DNA from: Garcia nutans
Taxonomy: Eukaryota > Streptophyta > Magnoliopsida > Malpighiales > Euphorbiaceae
DNA: 64,000 nucleotides
Reading direction: 5' to 3'
Assembly (NCBI GenBank): GCA_947685225.1
Contig: CANTUV010000024.1
Location: 12,108,001-12,172,000 of the forward strand
Shown here: in pieces, positions 45,522 to 57,398 of the stretch
How positions within the stretch are numbered: position 1 is the stretch's first letter
Layout: each line of letters opens with the position of its first letter
Notes under the pieces: generated by a model
Databases searched by the model: none
What the model was told of the DNA's origin: nothing
The model's input: only the letters and a program-made list of their open reading frames with translations
Translations under genes and position numbers: made by a program

Positions 45522-48069
45522 TGTAATATCCCAAACTATACCCTAAAATTTTAGAAATGTTAAGTGTTGAAATTGGATTTAATGATTTTAAAGTGTGTAA
45601 TAATGATTAAGAGGAAAGGAGGAGTGTGTATATGTTGTATATATGAAGATATATACAACATATACAAGTCAACATTTATTGATGGTCAAATGGGATAATT
45701 AATTATTTAAAATAGAAATTAATGTAAGTGGAAGATGATATTTACATTATTATAATACATAAATTGCTTTGTGGAGGTTAATTGGAGATTTGAGTGGCTA
45801 AGAGTAGAGTGGTATTGACTTTTCATTATATCTTCTTCCTCTTTCTTTTTGATAGCCAGCCACCATCATCTTCATCAAGAAAGAGAGGTTTTGTGATTTC
45901 TAACTCAAGATTGAAGAGTGTTTCAAGTGATCAAGTTGGAATTCTAAGGATTCTCTTCATTTTTGATAAGTTTCCAACTTGTTTCTTTGATTTCTTTTGA
46001 GTTTGTTGGATTATTTGATATAGATGTGTTTTCAGTTTAGTGGATGGTTGATTTGGTATGTTTGAGGTTGTTTGGTCTTATTGGCTTTGATTTTGGGGTT
46101 TGATTGAAGAAAATGTTAAGTTTGGTGAAGAAAACAAGAGTTGTGGATTGTGCATGTGTTGAGTTATAAAATATGGTTGTGATTTGTGTTTGATGCATGA
46201 AATTGAGTTGTTTTGATGTTATGCAAGTTTATTATGGTTTATTGATGGTTTTGGGTAAGTTTGTTTGGAGTGAAAAAGGGTGAAAGAATGATGTTTGTTG
46301 GATGTGGCATTGTTGGTATCGATTTTAGGTTTTTGGCCTGATACGTCCATTAACACGGCCATGTCCTTGGGCATGTTGCTGGTATTATTTTCAGTATGGG
46401 TGACACTAGTAGTGACACGCCCATGTCACTGAGCGTATCATAGCTTCTGTATTGGAGTAGTATTGACACGTCCAGTGACACGACCAAGTCGCTGAGCATG
46501 TCATAGCTACTGTGTTGTTGGTGCATTGACACATCCAGTGAAACGCCCATATCACTGAGCGTGCCATAGCTTCTATGTTGGAGGAGGATTGACACGTGCA
46601 GTGACACGCCCATGTCACTGAGCGTGTCAAAGCTTCTGTGTTGTGGGTCTAGGGCATGACCAGGGATACGCCTGTGTTGTTGAATGTGTCATGTGTGGAG
46701 GTTGCCCTAGTTAGTTCTTATCCTTATTTTCTTGTGTGTATTACTAAGTGAGAATGTATAATCACCTTTGGATTAGGTTTTGAAAAGATTTGAGTTGTAT
46801 CAATCCAAGTGTTAAAGGATTCTTGGAAGAGGAGGTTGTTAGATTGGTGTGTGTTTCTCTTAGAGGTAAGTACAAACCTTACGTGATTGCATACATTTAC
46901 ATAAGTTTGGGACTTAACACATTTGGTTGAAAAATGTGTTAAGCTACCTATTATATTGTCGATATATGAGAATGGTGCTATGATTTGCATTATGTAAACT
47001 ATGTGAAATATATGTTGAGGATTCAATATGTATGAATAATGTATTTTATTATGTATACCCTAATGATGAAATGTGAAGCCATCGGTGATGGCTATAAGGA
47101 TGTAAATGAATTATTTGGGCCATTGTGACTAGATGATCATGAGAAAATGAAAATGGATTTAATAATGAAATAATGAAAGAATTGTGTGCCTAGTATGTTA
47201 TTCAATTTTCAGAGTTTTGTTGTTGGTGGCATGCCTAAAAGTAAGACTCCCTTGAAGCTGGGTTGGGCTTGGTCCTTGAAGCCAGGTTGGGTTGATGCTA
47301 TGCTCCCCTTGAAGCTTGGTTGGGCCTAGTCCTTGAAGCCTAGTTGGGATGTTACATATGAGGTGTTTCTCATTGTAATAATGATTCGCCTACGGGCTTG
47401 ATAAATGTGATTATTGGACCAAAACAGTAACTCTGGAATTTGAATGACATATTAGTTTCTTTTGGGGCCATGCTTGTCTTTGCTTAAATGTGAATCATGA
47501 ATGATGAAACAATTGAACAATATAAATAGATGTAATGTTATGAAATATGATATTCTTGTATATTGCTTCTAATTCTTGAAATTTTGACATTGGCATTGCA
47601 TTGAATCATATTGTTATCATGGTTAGTACCACTAAGCCGTTGGCTTAGCGCGATTGTGGTTCATCGCGCAGGTGACAGGGTAGATCCGGTTGAGCTGGAA
47701 ACTTTAGCTAAATCGAGTCGAGTCTAGACTTGTGATTCCTTGTGAAGTGTTAATTTTGGACTTCAATATCAGAGACGAACTGTCAAGCATGTATAAACTC
47801 TATATTTTTGTAAATATTGTTTTTGATGTATATATGTATGTATATTCCGCTACATTTTTCTCTGCTTATTAAACAAATATTTTGGATAAACTTTTGAGGC
47901 AATGAAGATATATGTATATGTATTTTAACAAGAAATGTTTTATCTATAATGATGATTTGATTAAAGGTTGGTTTGTTTCAAATAGACTGTGACATCCTTG
48001 TATTTGGTATACATATATTACAGATGTGGTTGTATGTGGTGTACGTATATTGGGTATAGGGGTGTTACA
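45522..48069 (+). mobile_element. Solo LTR, Tekay-related chromovirus
   Basis: From TGTAATATCCC to GGGGTGTTACA with perfect GTATA duplications (45517-45521 and 48070-48074). It shares its termini and a GCTTAGCGCGAT...ATCGCGCAGGTGACAGGG segment (47645-47680) with the complete Tekay element, but most of the rest differs, so it is another family. It contains a 63-bp minisatellite at 46413-46650 and four copies of CTTGAAGCYNGGTTGGG at about 47253-47350. Frames at 46350-46630 are repeat translations. Confidence 0.93.
46413..46650. repeat. 63-bp minisatellite in the solo LTR
   Basis: About 3.7 copies of a unit beginning TGACACGCCCATGTCACTGA and containing CATAGCTTCTGTGTTG. Each unit holds short inverted GTGACA/TGTCAC words. 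Confidence 0.85.
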
Positions 48070-48074
48070 GTATA

Positions 48075-48738
48075 AACTAGGCTCATAATTGATTTTTGGT
48101 ATTTCCATAATTGACCTAAATATTCATAAGCTCTTTCAAAAGGTTGTGAAAATAATTTTTTCCTAAGCCCATTGTAAAAAGGTTTTTTAAAAAAAGGGAT
48201 CTTGGGCTTTGTATTTGGGTCATGAGAAAAGAATTTTTGACTTGTTTTGGAAAAGTTTTATGTTTAAAGACCAATTTGAAAATTTTAAAAATTGCTTTGG
48301 TCTTTTAGATTTAGAGGAAAAAAATATTTGAGCTCACAATGTAATTAGGTCATATTAGAAAAAGAACAAACCAAATAAGTCATGGTTCAAACCAAGATAT
48401 ATCAATCATAGTCAAACAACAAGCATTTGGGGTAAAACATAAGAAAAGTGACTAGGCCAATTACATGAGCTTTAGTCTTAGGTTGAAAGGTTTAAGGTTC
48501 CCATAGTAAGTATATACCAAAAGGTACAAGGCTATGAGTGGTTATGCCATGCTCGATCTCCATACCTTGAGTGAAAGTATGGTATCCCTCACATAACACA
48601 ATAGGGGTTACACTAGCGTCCTAACTCATGCACACAATGCAATCTAAATGATGCAATGGACAATATCATAATAAGAAAGAATATAATAATATAAAGAGCA
48701 ACGGAATCAACTTCTCTTATCTCCAGTAGAGTCGCCAC
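48075..48738 (-). promoter_or_regulatory. Element M primer-binding site and leader, 5' part
   Basis: The reverse complement of 48721-48737 is TGGCGACTCTACTGGAG, matching tRNA-Arg(ACG) with few changes. The leader beyond it contains the CCATAC...GTATGG hairpin (48560-48582). Confidence 0.85.
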
Positions 48739-49562
48739 TGTGAGCGGGGATTTTTGCTCCCACTCCCGGTGGAATGCTTATTCTGACTTCAGCATTGTTA
48801 GGCTCGGGGCCTTAGAAAACACGGGCTTAAACCCGAAGAAAATGGTGTCACCACCTAGACAAACCGGGAAAAAGAAAGGGGTGGATGACTCAATTCCTAA
48901 GGAATCCCCAACCCCTTAATGGGTTCAAAAAGTTGGATATGTGTGGGGAAGGTGAGAATGACCCAGCACCCCCACAACGCCCGGTTCATTGGAACCGGCC
49001 TCCTTTTCATGTCTTAATATTATAAAATTCTTAATTAATATAATATTATCCATACTATATGCGATCATAAGAATAAAAAAATATTTTATTAAAATCACAA
49101 TAATGTCCAAACAAAATAAACAAATAGGCACCCATCCATGGATGGAAACATGCCTTTACAATTATACAATGTCTAAAACTAAATAAGATACCCACCAAAA
49201 GATGAAATGTGTCCTTTACATTAATCCCAAAATATAAAAGCAACTTAAATTACATAAAAATTAATTAATGAGGTACCCAATCATGGAAACATAATTCTTA
49301 CAATTTCTTGAAACCAAAACAAATTAATAAAAATAACCAACCAACCATTCAACATAAATAAATCATTCATCGAAGATATAAATCAAAGATATAATTAAAT
49401 CACTAATCAAAACATATAATAAACATGCTTCTAACTTAATTAAAGCAAATAAAGATGCAAGTTTAGGTTTATGTCTCAATTTAGGGTTTCTTAATTAACA
49501 TTTAGGGTTTTTGAGATTTTAGAATTAACACAATTACTATTATTTAAAATACTAAACCTACT
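48739..49562 (-). repeat. Element M 5' LTR, inner part
   Basis: Minus-strand LTR from the CCCCGCTCACA end at 48739 to the insertion point of element N. It corresponds to 20038-20870 of M's 3' LTR. At 49558-49562 it reads CTACT, one copy of N's target duplication. Small frames are LTR translations. Confidence 0.92.
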
Positions 49563-51605
49563 TGTAGACCCTTAATTTTAGTCCTAAGTTGGTACGGTCT
49601 TAATTAAAGAATGCCAAAATAAATTCAATCCGATTTACAACTTCTAATAAATTAGTTCAATTTTAAAAGGCACAAACTCAACTACAAAACCCTAAACCAA
49701 GTTTTTTAGATGGTTCGGTCAAGAAAAATTTAAAAAAATGCAAAATTATTTCAAAGGGCCGTGACATAAGCCTTGGCTCATGTCGACTTGGAGGCCCCAG
49801 GTCGGCATGAGCCTAACTCATGTCGATTTGGCTCCAGATCGACATGAGCATTGGCTCATGTCGACCTGGATGCCTAAGGTCAACATGAGCCAAAGGCCAT
49901 GTCGACCTCCCAGGTCGACATGGCCTTGGTCCATGTCGATCTTGGCACACCAAATCAACATGGTCGTCAATTGTTTTTTATTTCCTAATTAAACTAGAGT
50001 TTGTGTTAAGGACAGATTAATATCAGGGTTAGGGTTTCTGAGTGAGGTTTTGGCCTATAAATAATAACATTTTAGACATTAACAGGGTCGACAATTAACA
50101 TTAAGAGGATTAGGAACAACAAACAGAGAAGAACAACAGCAGTTTTTTTGAGAACGAAAGAAACAACAAACAGAAATATCAAGACAACAAAAGAAGAAGG
50201 CATAGTCCATACTGTCTTCGCATTATTCATCTAGAAATCAATTTTTTTTTTGCGGAACAACTGATGGAGGTTTGATCTTTAATCATAAATTATTCATGCT
50301 CACTATAGCTTCGTTTTCTTTGATTAATAAGAACATGCAGTAACTTGATCTCTGAAAATGCAGTAACTTGATCTTTGAACATGTAGTAATTTGATCATTG
50401 AACATGTAGTAAATTGATCTTTGTTTTAATAACTTTAATTGTTTGCTTTAGTTAATACATTAATCAGTTGGTGTTCGTAACTCCACTTACATGTTTTATA
50501 AAAAACTTAAAACTACCCAGTAGCTGTTAAGGATTGAAACTAATTGTTAGAATTTATTTTGTTTAATAAAATATTAATTATTTTTCCAAAAACCTTAATT
50601 TATCTCTCGAAATCCAAAATTATTTTTTTAAAGACAGTAAGTTAAAATCCAAAACCTTTTTTTTAATAATCCAAGAATATCAAAACCCTAATCCCATAAA
50701 TCTTTCTCTTTTAAACCCTAAATTCCTTTACCTAAAACCCTAATTCCAAATCCTAAATTCCAAAACCCTAGTTTCAAAAACCCTAATTCAAAACCCTAAT
50801 TACAAAACTCTAGTTTTCAAAATGCTAAGTTCCAAAACCTTAAGTTCCAAAAACCCTAAATTCTTTAAAACCCTAAACTTGTACTTTTTATTGCTTTATT
50901 TAATTTTAGATTTGATTATGTAGTTTATTATATGTTTTTTATGGCTGATTTATTTAATTTCAATGCTTGATTTATTTAATTTATCATGGATGGATTTTTT
51001 TTATTATTAAGATTATTATTTGTTTATTTTGGTATCAAATTTGTAAGAGGTATGTTTCCATTATTGGGTACCTCATTAATTAATTTTAATGTAATTTAAA
51101 TTGTTTTTATATTTTGGAATTAATGTAAAGGACACGTTTCCACCTTTCGGTGGGTGTCCTATTTAGTTTTAGACATGGACGATATAAGGACATGTTTCCA
51201 TCCTCGGTTGGGTGTCCATTTATTTATTTTGTTTGGATATTACTTTGATTTTAATATAATGATGCTTTATTTTAATTGTTGTATGTAGTATAGATAATAT
51301 TGTTATATTTAAGAATTTTATAATATTAAGACCTGAAAAGGAGGCCGGTTCTAATGAACCGGACGTTGTGTGGATGCTGGGCCATTTCTTACCTTCCCCA
51401 CACATACCTAGCTTTTCGAACCCAATAGGGGGTTGGAGATTCCTTAGGAATCGAGTCATCCACCCCTTACTTTTTTCCAGTCCGTCTGGATGCTGACTCC
51501 ATTTTCTTCGGGCTTAGGCCCATGTTCTCTAAGGCCCGAGCGTAAACAGTGTCAAAGTCGCAAGAACCATTCCACCGGGAGTAGAGGCGAAAATCCCCGC
51601 TCACA
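49563..51605 (+). repeat. Element N 5' LTR
   Basis: TGTAGACCC to CCCGCTCACA. It has a cluster of inverted CATGTCGAC words (49757-49966), TATAAATA at 50056-50063, eight AACCCTA motifs (50680-50880) and stem-loops at 51047-51074, 51130-51159 and 51188-51217. Confidence 0.92.
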
Positions 51606-51606
51606 G

Positions 51607-52752
51607 TGGCGACTCCACTAGGGATAAAAGAAGTTGATTCCATTGGTCTTTTTATTATTCTATTCTTTTTTATCATGATATTATCCATTGCATCGTGCGC
51701 GTGAGTTAGGATGCCCGTGTTACCCGTGTTGTGTTATGTAAGGGATACCATACTTTCACTCAAGGTATGGAGATCGAGTATGGCATAACCACTCATAGCC
51801 TTGTACCATTTGGTATATACTTGCTATGGGAACCTAAGCCTTTTAACCCAAAGACTAAAGCTCATATAATTGGCCTAGTTACTTTTCTTAGGTTTTTACC
51901 CCAAATGCATATTGTTTGACTGTAGTTAATTTATCTTGGTTTAAATCATGGCTTATTTGGTTTGTTTTTTTTTCTAATATGACTTAAGTACATTGTAAGC
52001 TCAAAGTAAGTTTTTCTTTAAAATCAAAAATACCAAAGCAATTTTCAAAACTTTTCAAGATGATCATTGGACGTAAAACTTTTCTAAAAAACAAATCAAA
52101 AATTATTTTCTCATGACTCAAATACAAAGCCCAAACTCCATTTTTTCTAAAATCTTTTTACAATGAGCTTAGAAACAAAATTATTTTCATCCAACCTTTA
52201 AATGAGCTTACAAATATTTAGGTCAATTATGAAATACTAAAAAATCAATTGTGAGCCTAGTTTATACTAAGAATTATTAATCATGGGCTTGTTTTTGGCT
52301 TGAATCATTAGTTACTTTTTCAATTGAGAAATCTATTTATAATAAACCTCTTAATTTATTTTTAATCCAATATAGCATAAAAGCTTCTTTAGTTGATTAA
52401 ATGGATTAAAGCCTAATTAATGGGAATTATCATGAATTGATTTTCATTTTTAAAAATATAACTATTGGTTGAAACATCCAAGGGAAATTTTCAAAAACAA
52501 GATACCCCATGTTGGTATTTTGTTAACCATATTACCTAGGAAAAGAGATTCGCCATTCGTGTGTAGAAGTTATAAGGTTGAAAGGGACGTTCTACTTATC
52601 TTTGTCTATTGTTTGTGCATGCATGCATACATGCATACATACATTTGTATCTCATATCATTAATCCTTTCTAGCTCATAGACCTAGAATACGGTATTCAA
52701 GAGCATACAACGACACCACCTACAACATTGATTTTGATACTTCATTGGAAGG
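51607..52752 (+). promoter_or_regulatory. Element N primer-binding site and leader
   Basis: TGGCGACTCCACTAGGG (51607-51623) pairs with the tRNA-Arg(ACG) 3' end except at one base. The leader has CCATAC...GTATGG at 51748-51770 and runs to the gag ATG. Frames inside (51731-51919, 52469-52663) have no support as genes. Confidence 0.85.
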
Positions 52753-53529
52753 ATGGATGCAAACCAGCTAAGGGACATAGTCGATGAAGTTGTCAAAGCT
52801 AGGATGATCGAGCTACGAGATCAATTGGCTGAAATTATGAAGACCCAGTTGATTCAAATTCTGGAGATCATCAACAATGCTAATGAGGCATCTCCCATTG
52901 ACATAAGAAAGAGGGGAAAGGCAGCATCAACGGGGAACATGTTCACTAATAGAGATTGAATAAAAAATGAGGGATCAATCCCTATTCTACAAGACTAGCC
53001 GAACCATGTGCTGTCTAACTAGAGCAATAAGAGTGGCTACCACCCCAATGAGGAAAATCAAAGGAAAAGAAGAGGTGTTGAGAAAAATGCAACAACTGAA
53101 CCAGCAAAGAAGCGCAAATTTTCAGACTTGGGGGAACCTTTATCGAAAATGTTGGAGAATCTAATGAAGAAAGGATTGTTATAACCCTTGACTCCTCGTC
53201 CTTTGCATAATCCTTTTCCGCCTAACTTTGATACTATGGCATTTTGCCAATTCCATCAAAGGCTTGGGAACGAAATGGACAACTGTATGAAATTGAGGCA
53301 TGAGATCCAGAATTTAATTGCTAGTGGAAAGCTGGTTGAGCCTGATAAGCCCAACACTAAGAATAAGCCTCTACCTAAAATTGGAAAGGTGCCACCGCTT
53401 GCAACCTTCATGAAGAGTTTTATCTTGTCATCTCATCATGATATGGATAGAGAAGCTGCTAAAGAGAATGTGCTACTAAGTAAGCTTGGACTAACTGTGG
53501 ATGATGAAGCAATGATCCTTGATGATTGA
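52753..53529 (+). pseudogene. gag: Element N gag, shortened
   Basis: Starts MDANQLRDIVDEVVKARMIE, similar in layout to M's gag start. After several stops (52957-53050) it goes straight to GEPLSKMLENLMKKGLL, LTPRPLHNPFPPNFD and the finger AFCQFHQRLGNEMDNC, whose second His is Asn. The central capsid part seen in F and M (KFDGT...HLHVKQ and VDYVKRWRNK) is absent, so the protein would lack its core even without stops. It ends at TGA 53527. Total about 259 codons against roughly 500 in M. Confidence 0.82.
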
Positions 53530-55959
53530 AAAGTCCTTGACCCTGATATGTCTAAATAAATGAAATATTTTTACTCCAACTCAATGAACCTCCCTTAACT
53601 TGAAGTGTTGCTCTTTTTATTTTATTTCGATTTCTTTAGTACTTATTTGGAACAATTATATTTTTTAAAAAATTAAGATTATTTGAATAAACTATTTTCA
53701 TCAAAATTTTCATGGCTTTTGTTCATTTTGGTACTCAACCAATGAGGAATCTAGCTTGATGTTCTTAAATTAATGTATCTAGGCATCATGACTTGAATGA
53801 CTTTACTAGGTGAGAGAATTGATCTATAGCATTGAGTTGTGTATGCTTACTTAGAAAGGGCTTCTGCATAATTACCTTATCTAGGTCCTAGTCAGTCTTA
53901 GAACATGCTTTGACAAACTTTCGAGGTGAAATTGAACTCTACTTATTTAGGAGAGAGATGATCTAAGCATTGTTTGGTTAGCCAACAACTAGTATCCACC
54001 CAATTAAATATCAATCCCTAGTTGTCCCTTTAAGCCTTCATAAAATTTTAGCTTTCTTTTCATTGGCTTACAAACCCCAACAACCTACCCTGAGCTGTTG
54101 TTATACTTTTGACAAGTCTTATGATCACTAAGATGAAGAGGAAAGAAGATCAAAGAAAGGAATGAATAGTCAAGATCATGAGGATAGTTGAAGTTCTCAA
54201 GACCATAAGAGTAGTTGAAGTTTACCTAAATTAGACCAAATATCACAAATAAAGTCAGAACTAAAGTAGATTAATATCACTCCACTCATCCATTATTAGA
54301 AATACAAGTTGGTACAAACAAGACAACTCTGTTTGAGCTAGAACCAAAAAAAAAAGAAGAAGAACAAAAGAAGAAGAAGAAGATGAAGAAGAAGAAAAAG
54401 AAAAGAAGAAAAAAAAAGAAAAAAAAAGAAAGAAAAGAAAAAGAAAAGAAAAACAAAGAGAAGAAAGAAAAAAATAATAAAACCCAAAATGGTTCAGAAA
54501 TCCAACTGAGTTCTCTTTTACCTAAAGCAGCAAAAGGCTTCCATTTGGTTTATAAGGACAGTTTGACTAGAATTGGTCCAACCCAACTAAAGATTCGATC
54601 AAAATTCAAGAAAAAGGAGAAAGACCATCTAGTTTTTGAAAATCCCATACTTAACAATCCTATAGAGAAAGATAAAATGATAAAATGCTCAAAAAGAAAA
54701 TGGAAGAGTAAGAAAAAGAAAGAGAAAGAAAAAGGGAAAAGAAAAAATGATGATGGGTACCAAACTTTTTGTAAAGCCAAAGATTGTCCCAATCAAGATC
54801 CAGATTAATGCCAAGAAGATTGAAGGAATTTGGAGCCTAGCAAGATTGTACCCAACTACCTAAAGTTCCAACAAGTAGTTTGTAGTGTGAAGGCTAGCCC
54901 ATAGTGTCACAACGGCTTAAAATTACAAAAGGCCTTCATTTAACATGTGTCCCTTATAGACCCCATTTCAAGCCTATCAAAGACCTGTTGATCTCTCTTG
55001 GTAGGTAGAGTCTATTAGTGGAGATAGTTTGGATAAGTATGCATATGAGATAGACCATATTCAAACTCAATGAGACCTTTGACTAAGTAATGTGTATGTG
55101 CCTATCTAAAGTGCAACAATTCTTGCTTAAATAGAAATGATTCCCAAGTTTAGTACGGTAACTAGGGTTGTCATGTTATAGATATGTTAATTTGGAAAAA
55201 TCAAGTCCTGAGGTACATTGACATTGATTTGGCAAAGCCAACATTTGATTTCAAAATCAAAATTCAAAAAAAAAATTTACAAAGCCTTCAAGCTAAGGGA
55301 AGTATGTCAAACCATTGAACCTCAAAGGACACATTGGGAAAAGAAAATGATTATTGGTAAGGTCATGAAGAAACTACCAACTAACATGCTGAAACAAAGT
55401 TTGAAATGGATGTATCCCTGACTCTGCAGCTTGGGGTCTCCACCACTCATATTTTCAATATCTAGAAGATAAAAGCCATAAATGTGAAGCATCCTATCAT
55501 TCTAAAGCAAGACCTGAATGGGCATCTGGAAGGAGGTAATGAGAACACTTCAATTGATCATCTCAGTCTGTGAGTCGATAGAACCACTATAAGTGTTATT
55601 CATGCATATCATGCATACATGAGCATATCACATTACATTTTCTTGTATTATATTGTCTATTCTTTGTCAAAGTGAACAATAGATACTCTATGAAGCAAAG
55701 ATGAAGCGGGTATAGAATCAAGGGGCATGGAGGGCCTATGACTTGAGGAAGCTCTAGTCATTTTTCAAAAGAAAGAAGAGATGCATGTTTATGAAAGGAA
55801 CCAAACAAAATACAAACATCAATCTGAGCCTGCATGAGAAAAAATATTGGTTTGATCCTACACAGGGTGAAAAGTTTCTACATTTTAATTTTTGAGTTAT
55901 GCGTATACAAAATATTTTCAAACTCACTTTCAAATATTTTGGTCCAAAACCCAAATTTC
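53530..55959 (+). other. Element N internal filler, no gene recognised
   Basis: No protease, RT, RNase H or integrase motif was found in any frame. The interval holds an almost pure purine tract (about 54348-54480, AAG/AAAG-rich) that creates the lysine-rich frame 54383-54808, and otherwise AT-rich non-coding sequence. Confidence 0.65.
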
Positions 55960-57300
55960 TCTTAATTCAAGAACTTAGCTTAGGTCCAGAACCTAAATTC
56001 CCTCTTAAGTCTAGAACTTAGATCAGGTCCAAAACCCAAACTGCCTTTAAGTCCAGAACTTAGCTTAGGTCCAGAACCTAAATTCCCTCTTAAGTCCAGA
56101 ACTTAGCTCGGGTCCAGAACCCAAGTTACCCTTAAGTCTAGAACTTAGCTTAGGTCCAGAACTTAAATTCCCCCTTAAGCCTAGAACTTAGCTTGGGTCT
56201 AGAACCCAAATTAGCTTGTTAAGTCCAGAACTTAGCTTAGGTCCAAAACCTAAATTCCCTCTTATGTCCAGAACTTAGCTCGGGTCCAGAACCCAAATTA
56301 CCCTTAAGTCCAAACCTAGCTTAGGTCCAGAACCTAAATTCTCTCTTAAGTCCAGAACTTAGCTCAGGTCCAAAACACAAATTAGCTCGTTAAGTCCAGA
56401 ACTTAGATCAGGTCCAGAACCCAAATTATTTTTAAGTCTATAACTTAACTTAGGTTCAGAACCTAAATTCCCTCTTAAGTTCAGAACTTAGCTCGGTTCC
56501 AAAACCCAAACTACCCTTAAGTCCAGAACTTAGCTTAGGTCCAGAACCTAAATTTCCTCTTAAGTCAAGAACTTAGCTCGGGTCCATAACCCAAATTACC
56601 CTTAAGTCCAGAACTTAGCTTAGGTTCAGAGCCTAAATTCCCTCTTAAGTCCAGAACTTAGCTCGGGTCCAGAAACTAAATTAGCTCATTATGTCCAGAA
56701 CTTAGCTTAGGTCCAGAACCTAAATTCCCTCTTAAGTCCAAAACTTAACTCGGGTCCAGAACCCAAATTACCCTTAAGTCTAAAACTTAGCTTAGATCCA
56801 AAACCTAAATTTCCTCTTAAGTCCAGAACTTAGCTCGGGTCCAAAACCCAAATTAGCTCATTAAGTCCAGAACTTAGCTCTAGTCTAGAATTCAAATTAT
56901 TTTTAAGTCCAAAACTTAGCTTAGGTCCAGAGCCTAAATTTTCTCTTAAGTCCAGAACTTACCTCGAGTCCAGAACCCAAACTACCCTTAAGTTCAGAAC
57001 TTAGCTTAGGCCCAGAACCTAAATTTCCTCTTAAGTCTAAAACTTAGCTTGGTCCAGAATCCAAATTCCCCTTAAGTCCAGAACTTAGCTCGGGTCCAGA
57101 ACCCAAATCTCCCTTGAGTCCAAAACATAGTTCGGGTCCAAAACCCAAATTACTCTTAAGTGCAGAACTTAGCTAGGGTTTAGAACCCAAATTACCCTTA
57201 AGTCTAGAACTTAGCTCGGGTCCAGAACCCAAATCCAAAATTCACGTCGGGTGGTCCAGAACCCAAATCATTTTTAAGTCCAGAACTCAAATCAACTTTA
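55960..57300 (+). repeat. 42/43-bp tandem array in element N 3' untranslated region
   Basis: About 31 monomers such as TTAAGTCCAGAACTTAGCTC followed by GGGTCCAGAACCCAAATTACCC. Two types tend to alternate: one with TTAGGTCCAGAACCTAA (43 bp), one with CGGGTCCAGAACCCAA (42 bp), giving an 85-bp higher-order unit. Related to the array at 22128-22668. Confidence 0.93.
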
Positions 57301-57386
57301 GGTATGGAGTCTAGTATGGCTCTAAACCCAGTTGAAAATCACATTACTCTTCGCTATCTTTTGCTGTAGTCTCAGATTGCTCAAGC

Positions 57387-57397
57387 AGGGGGGAAAA
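57387..57397 (+). promoter_or_regulatory. Element N polypurine tract
   Basis: AGGGGGGAAAA followed by C and the 3' LTR (TGTAAACCC at 57399). Confidence 0.88.
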
Positions 57398-57398
57398 C

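Noticed and set aside
46350..46630. Minus-strand frames with repeated motifs in the solo LTR
   Set aside because: Translation of the 63-bp minisatellite, not a protein.
50580..50885. A true interstitial telomere
   Set aside because: The AAACCCTA words are degenerate and spaced, and recur at the same place in each LTR, so they are part of the LTR family.
54383..54808. 141-residue lysine-rich open frame
   Set aside because: It is the translation of an AAG/AAAG-rich purine tract in the filler of element N; no domain and no conservation visible.
55960..57300. Regular direct repeats resembling a CRISPR array
   Set aside because: There are no unique spacers, units are contiguous, and the context is a plant retrotransposon 3' end.
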